A stretch of DNA of 64,000 nt from Desulfobacterales bacterium HSG17 (GTDB lineage Bacteria; Desulfobacterota; Desulfobacteria; Desulfobacterales; Desulfococcaceae), in contig JAUCGD010000001.1 of assembly GCA_030377945.1 (NCBI GenBank), positions 1 through 64,000 of the forward strand. The letters are read 5' to 3'. How positions within the stretch are numbered: the stretch's first letter is position 1; each line of letters opens with the position of its first letter. The notes beneath the pieces are model-generated. The model had not been told where the DNA came from. It saw only the letters and a program-made list of their open reading frames with translations, and did no database searches. A program made the position numbers and the translations under genes. Positions 37,260 to 44,539 of the stretch are shown here, piece by piece.

Positions 37260-38996
37260 ATGAAAAGCAGACGTTCAATTATTATTTTCTGGGCATTATT
37301 TCTAATGCCCACCCTTATAATTGCAGGCATTGCCTTAAAACTTCTGTCCCATGAGCAGGAACGCATTAATCAATCTGCCATAAGTGCTTTGTCCCAGAGA
37401 GCGGAGGCAGTATCGCAAACCATTCATATTACCATAGAAGATGTCCTGGAGAATTTAAAACAGTCATTGCTTGCAATTGAGCAGGAGAAACTTGAAACAA
37501 CTCTCTTGATATGGGAAGGGACAAATCCTCTTGTACGCAATATTTTTATATACAACAATCAAACACTTGAATATCCTGCCAAAGGTATGGAATCTACCCT
37601 GGAAGAACGGCGGTTTATAGCAAGATACGAACCCCTGTTTTCAGGGAGAGTGAAATTTGATTTTAATACTGCTCCTGCAAAGGATTTTGGTACTGCTTCT
37701 GCAAAAGAATTACAAAAACTTAAAGGTATAGGAGCCGCTTATCCAAAAACAGCAAAATATGATTCTATCTCAGAGAAACAAACTATATCATCCCGACAAA
37801 AGCTTGTTGCTCTCTCTAAAGCTCCTGGGATTGGCCAAAAAATTTCAAGTTTAAATGAATTAAAGCAAAATTCAACCAGCAAATCAGGATGGATTCCATG
37901 GTTCAGCGAAAACCGACTGCATATTCTCGGCTGGGTTAAAAATAGTGAAAAAGGTTCCATATATGGCATTGAACTGGAATTAATGACTTTATTATCAAGA
38001 CTGGTTCTTGATTTCCCTGAAATTTTAAACCCGGGAGCTGCCCTGGTACTCATGGATGGAAATGGAAATCTCATGCATCAGACCGGTACAATGGAGGTTA
38101 ATCCCGACAAAAAACCTGTAAAACTTATTCATGTTTCAAATCTTCTTCCCCACTGGTATATTGGTATTTTCATAGATGCTAAAGGCTTTGGTACAACAAA
38201 AGGTTTTTTATATATTTCAATACTTTTACTTGCTATTTTCATTGTTGCCATCATATCAGGCGGTATCCTTTTAACCCGCCTGACCCTGGCCAACATGAAA
38301 GATGCAAGGCAAAAAACTTCTTTTGTCTCTTCCGTATCCCATGAGCTTAAAACGCCCCTGACCAGTATAAGGATGTATGCTGAACTTTTATTGTCAAAAA
38401 GAGTAAAAAATGAAGATAAAATTCAGACATACCTTTCAACCATAGTCAATGAAAGCTCCCGCTTAACAAGGTTGATTAATAATATCCTTGATTTTGGAAA
38501 ACTTGAACATGGCAATAAGAAATATCATTTGGAAATTTTTGAACTTGATAGATTTCTGGAACATACAATCAATACTCACAATATCAGAATAGAGAGCCAG
38601 GGTCTTGAAATTAAAACCTTGATTAAAAAAGAAAATTATAAAATAAAAACAGATAAAGATGCCCTGGAACAGGTGATTTTAAACCTGCTGGACAATGCTT
38701 TAAAATATGCAGGGCAGGGAAAATTTATCAAGTTCGTGCTAAAAAAAGAGAATTCCAGCATTGTTTTCAAAATATGTGATGACGGGCCCGGTATTCCTAA
38801 AGAGCAGCAATCTAAAATTTTTGAAAAATTTCACAGAATTGATAACTCTTTAACTTCACAGCAGCCAGGTTCTGGCCTTGGGTTAAGTATTGCACAGCAG
38901 ATTATAAAAGATCTTGGAGGAAAGCTCTATTTTAAACCAGTGTCTCCCAATGGAAGTTGTTTTATAATAAGGATAAATAATTATGACCCAAGTTAA
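37260..38996 (+). CDS. Membrane sensor histidine kinase
   Basis: A 578-residue kinase. Two transmembrane helices (~10-28 and ~316-338) bracket a ~290-residue periplasmic sensor region of no recognised family. The HisKA motif SSVSHELKTPLTS carries the phosphoacceptor His361. The ATPase domain has N (LLDNALKYAG), G1 (DDGPGIP), F (FEKFHRI) and G2 (GSGLGLS) boxes. The sensor region contains FNTAPAKDFGTASAKELQKLKGIG-like segments that look like a helix-hairpin-helix, discussed as a finding. It overlaps the response regulator gene by 14 bases, so the pair is co-translated. Confidence 0.92.
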   Translation: MKSRRSIIIFWALFLMPTLIIAGIALKLLSHEQERINQSAISALSQRAEAVSQTIHITIEDVLENLKQSLLAIEQEKLETTLLIWEGTNPLVRNIFIYNNQTLEYPAKGMESTLEERRFIARYEPLFSGRVKFDFNTAPAKDFGTASAKELQKLKGIGAAYPKTAKYDSISEKQTISSRQKLVALSKAPGIGQKISSLNELKQNSTSKSGWIPWFSENRLHILGWVKNSEKGSIYGIELELMTLLSRLVLDFPEILNPGAALVLMDGNGNLMHQTGTMEVNPDKKPVKLIHVSNLLPHWYIGIFIDAKGFGTTKGFLYISILLLAIFIVAIISGGILLTRLTLANMKDARQKTSFVSSVSHELKTPLTSIRMYAELLLSKRVKNEDKIQTYLSTIVNESSRLTRLINNILDFGKLEHGNKKYHLEIFELDRFLEHTINTHNIRIESQGLEIKTLIKKENYKIKTDKDALEQVILNLLDNALKYAGQGKFIKFVLKKENSSIVFKICDDGPGIPKEQQSKIFEKFHRIDNSLTSQQPGSGLGLSIAQQIIKDLGGKLYFKPVSPNGSCFIIRINNYDPS

Positions 38997-39708
38997 GACC
39001 CCAAATATGATCAAACTTAAAATTCTTGTAGCTGAAGATGATGCCAATATCAGAATGGGACTTGTGGACACCCTTGAGAGTGAAAATTATCATGTAGTGG
39101 AAGCCAGCGACGGGGCCAGAGCTCTTGAATTGTTTAACAATAATAAATTTGACCTGATTCTTCTTGATGTCATGATGCCGGCAAAAAGCGGATATGATGT
39201 TTGTCAGGATATCAGAATGGTTGATAAAGATATCCCGATTATAATGCTGACAGCCAAGGGAGAAGAGTTTGACAAAGTTCTCGGGCTCAAACTTGGAGCA
39301 GATGATTATATTACAAAACCCTTTGGTATCCATGAACTGCTTGCAAGAATAAGTGCAGTCCTGCGCAGAGCAAAAAGAGGTATCAATCCTGAAGAAAAAT
39401 CTTTGCAGAATAAATTCAAATTTGGAGAATTTGAAGTCAATACCAGAACCTATAAATTATCAGGCAAAGGCAGCAGCATTGATCTTTCAGAAAGAGAGGT
39501 CAAACTTATTGAATATTTTCATGAATACCCCAATGAAGTTTTAAGCCGGGATGATATCTTAAACGCCATCTGGGGAATTGATTATTTTGGCACAACCAGA
39601 ACCCTTGACCAGCATATTGCACAACTTAGAAAAAAAATAGAAAAAGACTCTTCCAAACCCTGCCTTATCACTACTGTTCATGGGGTAGGATACAGGTATG
39701 AGACTTAA
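38983..39708 (+). CDS. OmpR/PhoB-family response regulator
   Basis: A 241-residue DNA-binding regulator. The receiver domain (about 10-125) has the acidic pair AEDD, phosphorylation site Asp62 in LLDVMMP, TAKGEE and the lysine of TKPFG. The C-terminal winged helix (about 145-240) has LSEREVKLIEYF, VLSRDDILNAIWG and TTVHGVGYRYE. The gene starts inside the 3' end of the histidine kinase gene; a second in-frame Met 8 codons later (MIKLKILV) is an alternative start. Probable targets include the neighbouring envelope genes, but no site is proven. Confidence 0.93.
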   Translation: MTQVKTPNMIKLKILVAEDDANIRMGLVDTLESENYHVVEASDGARALELFNNNKFDLILLDVMMPAKSGYDVCQDIRMVDKDIPIIMLTAKGEEFDKVLGLKLGADDYITKPFGIHELLARISAVLRRAKRGINPEEKSLQNKFKFGEFEVNTRTYKLSGKGSSIDLSEREVKLIEYFHEYPNEVLSRDDILNAIWGIDYFGTTRTLDQHIAQLRKKIEKDSSKPCLITTVHGVGYRYET

Positions 39709-39910
39709 TGTGGACTACCGGTTTCAATAAAAAATTATACCAGACGAACTGGTAATTTAGGTCATTTTCGCGGCTGCACCGTGATTATCCTATGTAATAT
39801 GATGGTATAAATTATTACATTATTTATCCATTTTAGCACTTTTTTTACATAGTGATTTATTTTTCAAATATCTTTATCTATGTATACCAAGGCATTCTGA
39901 CGAATAGATA
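39709..39910. other. Spacer after the two-component operon
   Basis: AT-rich intergenic DNA with no open gene. TACCAG and CTGGTA (39748-39764, 5-base spacer) form a short inverted repeat soon after the regulator stop, without a T-run, so it may be an operator rather than a terminator. The sigma-54-like site follows. Confidence 0.3.
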
Positions 39911-39927
39911 TTGGTACCATTTTTGCA
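39911..39927 (+). promoter_or_regulatory. Sigma-54 type -24/-12 promoter candidate
   Basis: TTGGTACC followed by TTTTTGCA gives GG and GC separated by exactly 10 bases (GG at 39913-39914, GC at 39925-39926), which fits the RpoN consensus TGGCACG-N4-TTGCA at most fixed positions. It points to the vWA-OmpA lipoprotein gene that begins 77 bases downstream. A sigma-54 activator gene was not found in the window. Confidence 0.45.
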
Positions 39928-40003
39928 GCAAAACAACAGTAATATATTTATAGCGAACTAAATATGTTGAAATAATACATTTAATATAAGGAGAAAAAGA
40001 ACG

Positions 40004-41122
40004 ATGAAAACGTCATCTATCCCATTGCTTATTCTGAGTGTTTGTTTGTTGTTTTTAACGTCATGTACATCACTCAAAACAGCAAAAATTGTTCCTGAAG
40101 GTATGATTAAAGATTTAACTCCTGCTTTTAATGCCGGAGATTTAAATTCAACAGTAGATGGCCTGATAATATTAATGGATGCATCTTCGTCAATGGGAGA
40201 AACCCACCTGGAGTATAGTAAATTCGACGTTGCAAAGGCTTTTATTGCAAGAATGAATAAAACAATGCCACCGATTTCAACTGTTTCCGGCTTAAGAACT
40301 TTTGGGCATGCGCAGGTGCTTTCAAGACAGAACACAAATTTATTTTATGGGATGGCACCTTATAACAGGGCAGAAATGGCTAAAGGGTTATCTGCTGTCA
40401 CACCTTGGGGCGGCCCAACACCGATATCAGATGCAATCACAGCAGTGAATGAGGATTTTGCAAATATCGCAGGAAATAAGGTGCTCATTATTGTCAGTGA
40501 CGGCAAGGATTTAGATGACAAGCCAATCATTGCAGCACAAAAATTACAGGCCAAGATGGGACAAAAACTATGTATCTATACTGTGTTGGTTGGAGAGGAT
40601 AGTAAAGGAAAGGCATTGCTGAAAAAAATTGCTGCTGTTTCTCAATGTGGCCATATGGTATTAGCGCATGAGATTAACTCGGTAGAATCCATGGTTGATT
40701 ATGTCACAGATGTATTTTTCAACAAAGAAGACCAAGGGCTTGGATATCATAAAGCAGAGCTTTTGATCAAAAGTCTTGGCAAAATTCATTTTGATTTTGA
40801 TGAATCAATACTTACTGACTCTGAAAAATATATACTGAATCAACATATAAAAAAATTAGTCAATACACCTGAGATAAAAATCATAATTCAAGGGCATACA
40901 TCTGCCAAAGGGGCTGAAGCATACAATCAAATATTAAGTGAAAAAAGGGCGTTGGCGGTTAAAAATTATCTGATAAACATTGGCAATATTTCTTCAGAAA
41001 GATTTTCTACTATTGGGTTCGGAGAGACAAAACCATTGATTATTGAATCAAATCCCAAAAATATTAATTCAGCAGAAGCCATATCAAATAGACGGGTTGT
41101 GTTTGACATAGCTGAGCATTAA
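40004..41122 (+). CDS. Lipoprotein with vWA and OmpA domains, second copy
   Basis: A 372-residue paralogue of the protein encoded at 15707-16783. The lipoprotein signal ends in FLTSC (Cys21). The vWA domain carries MIDAS DASSSMGE and VLIIVSDGKDLDD. The OmpA-type domain (~260-372) has IHFDFDES, IIQGHTSAKGAEAYNQILSEKRALAVKNYL and AISNRRVVFDI. It should sit in the outer membrane facing the periplasm and grip peptidoglycan. AAGGAGAAAAAG precedes the ATG. A sigma-54-like promoter is upstream, whereas the first copy has none seen, so the two copies are probably expressed under different conditions. Confidence 0.9.
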   Translation: MKTSSIPLLILSVCLLFLTSCTSLKTAKIVPEGMIKDLTPAFNAGDLNSTVDGLIILMDASSSMGETHLEYSKFDVAKAFIARMNKTMPPISTVSGLRTFGHAQVLSRQNTNLFYGMAPYNRAEMAKGLSAVTPWGGPTPISDAITAVNEDFANIAGNKVLIIVSDGKDLDDKPIIAAQKLQAKMGQKLCIYTVLVGEDSKGKALLKKIAAVSQCGHMVLAHEINSVESMVDYVTDVFFNKEDQGLGYHKAELLIKSLGKIHFDFDESILTDSEKYILNQHIKKLVNTPEIKIIIQGHTSAKGAEAYNQILSEKRALAVKNYLINIGNISSERFSTIGFGETKPLIIESNPKNINSAEAISNRRVVFDIAEH

Positions 41123-41157
41123 GATAACTGCAGTTAGATAAGCCTTGTCCCAAAAAG

Positions 41158-41234
41158 TATATCCTTGTTCAGGTGCACGAAATACTTAAAAGGGAACGCC
41201 TGTGAAAATCAGGGAAACCCCCGAATCAGAGGAG
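41158..41234 (+). promoter_or_regulatory. Cobalamin-riboswitch-like core, probably degenerate
   Basis: The plus strand reads TTCAGGTGC, then CTTAAAAGGGAA, then GCCTGTGAAAATCAGG, then CCCCC and GAATCAG, in the order and spacing of the adenosylcobalamin riboswitch core (CAGGTGC, AAAGGGAA, GGTGAAAATCC, CCC, CNACTG). CCTG pairs with CAGG, a covarying change from the usual CCGG pair, and GGG can pair with CCC. The strongly conserved GCCACTG and the later GAAGCCAGGAGACC blocks are not present. No plus-strand gene follows for 1.5 kb, so it looks like an orphan or decayed element. Confidence 0.42.
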
Positions 41235-41280
41235 TTTTGTTTCTTGTTTAGCGTACTTTCTTTGACAAAGACAAAAGAAA

Positions 41281-41706
41281 TCAGTGTGTGGCTGCATCCT
41301 TGGAATCATAATCTTTGATCCTCTGGTTTTGTGCAAACCGCATATAATCTTTATCTTTGTTAAGTATATGGTGTGTAAGCCAATCATACACAAAAGTAAT
41401 GAAATCATACACTGACTCGTCATCTTTAAATGGCTGAGCGCTTATGGTGTTTAGCTTTGTGATAAGTTCTGCGTGCAGCTTTTTGTGCTCTTTAAGTTTA
41501 GGGTAATTGATTCTTTGCATCATTTTTTCTTCAGCAGTAAAATGCTCCCGTGTATACTTGTATAAGAGCATTATGATTTTTTTAATTCGTTGATGATCAA
41601 GATCATCTCCAAGAGAATTAGCCAAATCAAACAATGTTTTGTGTTGTACATCAATTTCTGAGTTAGCAACCGAAAACGAATCATCCCATTCAAATACTAT
41701 TGCCAT
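41281..41706 (-). CDS. Bacteriohemerythrin
   Basis: A 141-residue oxygen-binding protein with a four-helix bundle and a diiron site. Metal-ligand positions are all visible: His in DVQHKTLF, His and Glu in YTREHFTAEEKMM, two His in LKEHKKLHAEL, and His and Asp in WLTHHILNKDKDYM. Such proteins bind or deliver O2, or buffer it, in anaerobes exposed to oxygen. The ATG at 41706 has AAGGAG upstream and MAIVFEWDDSFSVANSEID is the usual N-terminus; the longer frame to 41814 is rejected. It is monocistronic and flanked by two copies of a 24-bp sequence (riboswitch-like 5' part). Confidence 0.95.
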   Translation of the reverse strand: MAIVFEWDDSFSVANSEIDVQHKTLFDLANSLGDDLDHQRIKKIIMLLYKYTREHFTAEEKMMQRINYPKLKEHKKLHAELITKLNTISAQPFKDDESVYDFITFVYDWLTHHILNKDKDYMRFAQNQRIKDYDSKDAATH

Positions 41707-41871
41707 ATACTTACTCCTTTTTATCTCTAACACAATGTTGAAATTCGAAATTATAAAATTCATGGTACTACATATTGCTGTTAAAACAAATAAATTTTCA
41801 CAAATGTAATTCACCGATATGAGAAAAGACGAGAATCTATTATTGCCTTGTATAATTTTTAAAAATATTTA

Positions 41872-41895
41872 TATCTTTGTTCAGGTGCACAAAAT
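41872..41895 (+). repeat. Second copy of the riboswitch-like 5' segment
   Basis: ATATC-TTTGTTCAGGTGCAC-AAAAT repeats the segment at 41160-41183 with two mismatches in 24 bases, in the same orientation, about 712 bp away and on the other side of the hemerythrin gene. The rest of the riboswitch-like core is missing here. The hypothetical gene's stop codon lies just beyond it (41900). Confidence 0.5.
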
Positions 41896-41899
41896 GCTC

Positions 41900-42601
41900 T
41901 TAACTGATCAAATTTCTAAATGAGTAATCCATCTCCTGCCACGGTTTGGGTCGGGAATGTGCCAGTGCTCTTTGTATTACCGCTTCTAAACTGTGACTGC
42001 TGTTTTGAGTAACAAAAATAGTCTCCATATATCTTGCAAACGGCATTTTCCGCCCTTCAAAATTTCTTGCAATGGGGTAATTTATATCTTCCTGTAACAC
42101 TATCCATTTAATACAGCGGAGCAATTCTTCAATTTTCAAATCAAAAAAATTCCCATACGTATTATAGGCTTTGTTACCATGTGCTTTCTGGACTTTTGAG
42201 ATTAAAGATTGTGGGGCTGTAACTGGTTTGTATGGTAGAATTGCTATGGCTTTTGCCAGGTCCATAGCTCCTTGTTGTGCTACCTTAATCAAAACATGTC
42301 TCAGGTTTTTTGCTGACATCCCGCCATTTTGGATCTTATTGAAGATATCAGTAATAATGTTGGCATGTGATAATGCTGTGGTGCTGCCATTTCGGGTTAT
42401 ATCTACACGGTAATCGTAAACAATTTTATTTCTTGAAACAGAAGCTTTATATCCTGGAAAGGAAATTATAATTTGTGTTCCATTGCTGCATGTTTCAAGG
42501 ATCACTTGTGAGGCATGGGTCTTCTCCTTTTGAACATTGGCAGTAAAATTGTTTTTTTGAAAAATATTTAGCAGATAATTCTCTGATTGTTGAAAATTCA
42601 T
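41900..42601 (-). CDS. Unrecognised 233-residue protein
   Basis: I do not recognise this family. The protein has no signal peptide and no membrane segment. The N-terminal half is a mix of beta strands (TQIIISFPGYKASVSRNKIVYDYRVDITRNG); the middle has a helical, Ala- and Lys-rich part (LRHVLIKVAQQGAMDLAKAIAILPYKP); the C-terminal part (IEELLRCIKWIVLQEDINYPI, EGRKMPFARYMETIFV, SLEAVIQRALAHS) is mostly helical with conserved-looking Trp, Glu and Arg residues. The start is divergent from etfB, with the palindromic operator in the shared spacer, so it might be co-regulated with that operon. The ATG has AGAGGG upstream. Codon use looks normal for the window. Confidence 0.7.
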   Translation of the reverse strand: MNFQQSENYLLNIFQKNNFTANVQKEKTHASQVILETCSNGTQIIISFPGYKASVSRNKIVYDYRVDITRNGSTTALSHANIITDIFNKIQNGGMSAKNLRHVLIKVAQQGAMDLAKAIAILPYKPVTAPQSLISKVQKAHGNKAYNTYGNFFDLKIEELLRCIKWIVLQEDINYPIARNFEGRKMPFARYMETIFVTQNSSHSLEAVIQRALAHSRPKPWQEMDYSFRNLIS

Positions 42602-42705
42602 TTTTACCCTCTGTTCATAACAGCCTATATCTTAAAGTCATATTGAGGCTTATGTCAGTGATTTGCAAAACATAACTTATTTTGGATCAGTAAGCAAATT
42701 TTTAT

Positions 42706-42738
42706 AAAAAATGAACATTTGTTCATTTTTTCTTGACA
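42706..42738 (+). promoter_or_regulatory. Palindromic operator and -35 box upstream of etfB
   Basis: AAAAAATGAACA and TGTTCATTTTTT are perfect 12-bp arms around a 2-bp TT centre (42706-42731). The TTGACA at 42733-42738 is a perfect -35 box starting one base later, although its best -10 at 17 bp (CATGTT) is weak; alternatively TATAAA at 42703 overlaps the palindrome's left end. The dyad is the size and shape of a TetR-family operator, and a TetR regulator is encoded inside the operon (45744). Autoregulation and induction by an acyl-CoA are likely. Confidence 0.7.
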
Positions 42739-42767
42739 TTAATTCAACGCCCAGGCATGTTGTCAGT

Positions 42768-43517
42768 ATGAAAATTCTAATCTGCATTAAACAGATCAAT
42801 GCCAGCGGGGAAATTAACCTGTTTGATGCCCATGCCCTTGAAGAGGCTGTAAGATTAAAACAAGAGTTTGAAACGTGTGGAAACAAGGATTTTTGTTCTG
42901 TTGATGTTGTAACAGTTGGCCCGCCTGAAAGTTCAAAAATTATCAGACGGGCTTTTGGCATGGGGGCTGACAAAGGATATCATATTGTCACCAAAGATAT
43001 TGCATACGGTTTTTCGTTTGAGATCGCATCAAAACTCGCTGTTATAGCAACAAAAACATCCTATGATTTGATTTTAACCGGGATTATGTCCCAGGATTTC
43101 ATGTCAGGACAGACAGGCCCAATGCTTGCTGAAATTTTGGATCTGCCCTGTGTTACAGGTGTGATTAAAACGAATCTGACAAATGATAGTTATTCAATTG
43201 AGGTGGAACAGGAGATGGAAAATGGCTTCCGCAATTGTCTTGAGGTTACCCTACCCGCACTTCTAACCATTCAGGCTGGTATAAATACCCCAGGATATCC
43301 TACTCTCTCCAGGATGCTGGCAGCAGGCAATAAAGAGATCATTACCTTTAGAGAAGCAGAGCTTTTTCCAGAAAATCTTGAGCCGTTTCAGGCACGAGAA
43401 ACTTATGTGTCAATGGAAGATCCACAAAAAACAAGAACTGGTCATGTATTGAAAGGATCAATAACAGACAAGGCACACCAATTATTCACTATCTTGCAGA
43501 AAAAGGCACTGGTATGA
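42768..43517 (+). CDS. etfB: Electron transfer flavoprotein, beta subunit
   Basis: The small subunit of the heterodimeric ETF that takes electrons from acyl-CoA dehydrogenases. Family features include MKILICIKQI at the start, VVTVGPPESSKIIRRAFGMGADKGYHI, and DLILTGIMSQDFMSGQTGPMLAEILDLPCVT. The ATG at 42768 gives 249 residues; a longer frame from 42711 would begin inside the palindromic operator and is rejected. The ribosome site is weak. ATGA overlap with etfA (43514-43517) couples the two. Electrons presumably pass to the quinone pool through an ETF oxidoreductase encoded elsewhere. Confidence 0.93.
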   Translation: MKILICIKQINASGEINLFDAHALEEAVRLKQEFETCGNKDFCSVDVVTVGPPESSKIIRRAFGMGADKGYHIVTKDIAYGFSFEIASKLAVIATKTSYDLILTGIMSQDFMSGQTGPMLAEILDLPCVTGVIKTNLTNDSYSIEVEQEMENGFRNCLEVTLPALLTIQAGINTPGYPTLSRMLAAGNKEIITFREAELFPENLEPFQARETYVSMEDPQKTRTGHVLKGSITDKAHQLFTILQKKALV

Positions 43518-44539
43518 AACATATACTGGTAATTGCCGAAGTGTTTGAAGATTTGATCCAACCTGTTACTTTGGAACTAATAGCTGCTGCTCTTAGAATC
43601 GTAGATTTACAACAGTCTGGCCTCATTAAAGTTATTGTCCCTTTAGATGATCCTTTACCCCTTGCTGACAAGCTTGCAACACAAATTGGCCTGGATATTA
43701 TTGGTCTGAAAATTGCTGATTTAAAAGGCTATAACAGTGATGTTTATAAACAGTGTCTCAGCCAGTTGATAAAAACAATGGAGCCCTCTCATATTCTCAT
43801 TGCCCATACCTCACAGGGCCAGGATTTTGCTCCGGGTCTTGCCATAGGATTAAAGGCAGCCTCAATACCAGGAGTTAATGAAATCAGGTCAGACAATAAA
43901 ATTTTGCTCTATTCACGATCTGTATTGGGCAATACCAGGAATATGGTTGTCAGACCAGTGCCGGGCCTGCCTGTGGTTTTAACTATAATGCCAGGAATAT
44001 TCCAACCTGGTAATTTTGATAGCCCGGAAAAAGGGCAAGTGAAGATCCTTGAAGGTTTGTTCGACCTTGAATCTGAATCGGGGGTTAAATCGGGGAATGA
44101 CACCACAAGGCGTATCAGGTATCAAAAAATCTTAAAAAAGAGCTGTGAAAACCAGGCTTTGAAAGGGGCAAAAATTATTGTCTCTGCCGGTCGCGGAATT
44201 GGAAAAAAAGAAAACCTTGAAACCATTTTCCAGTTTGCACAATGTTTTTCTTCTTCTTCGGTTGGCGCATCCCGACCACTTATTGACATGGGATGGATGA
44301 GATATGAACACCAGGTTGGCATCACCGGAACAACAGTTATGCCCAAACTTTATATTTCATGCGGAATTTCCGGCTCTTCCCAACATCTAACAGGAATGAA
44401 AGATGCACAATTTGTGGTGAGCATTAATAATAATCCTGATGCCCCGATATTTCGCCATTCAGACCTGTGTATTGTTGAAGATATACATGAATTTATACAG
44501 GCTTTTTTAAAGGAAGCTAAAAAAGATAAGGAGATATAA
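43514..44539 (+). CDS. etfA: Electron transfer flavoprotein, alpha subunit
   Basis: The large ETF subunit, 341 residues, that binds FAD. The C-terminal FAD domain is clear: GAKIIVSAGRGIGKKENLE, SSVGASRPLIDMGWMRYEHQVGITGTTVMPKLYISCGISGSSQH, and NPDAPIFRHSDLCIVED. The N-terminal half (MKHILVIAEVFEDLIQPVTLELIAAA) is the usual nucleotide-free Rossmann fold. The segment between (~160-215) is longer and less conserved than usual. It overlaps etfB by four bases and the following acyl-CoA dehydrogenase by one (TAATG), so the whole operon appears tightly coupled. Confidence 0.95.
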   Translation: MKHILVIAEVFEDLIQPVTLELIAAALRIVDLQQSGLIKVIVPLDDPLPLADKLATQIGLDIIGLKIADLKGYNSDVYKQCLSQLIKTMEPSHILIAHTSQGQDFAPGLAIGLKAASIPGVNEIRSDNKILLYSRSVLGNTRNMVVRPVPGLPVVLTIMPGIFQPGNFDSPEKGQVKILEGLFDLESESGVKSGNDTTRRIRYQKILKKSCENQALKGAKIIVSAGRGIGKKENLETIFQFAQCFSSSSVGASRPLIDMGWMRYEHQVGITGTTVMPKLYISCGISGSSQHLTGMKDAQFVVSINNNPDAPIFRHSDLCIVEDIHEFIQAFLKEAKKDKEI

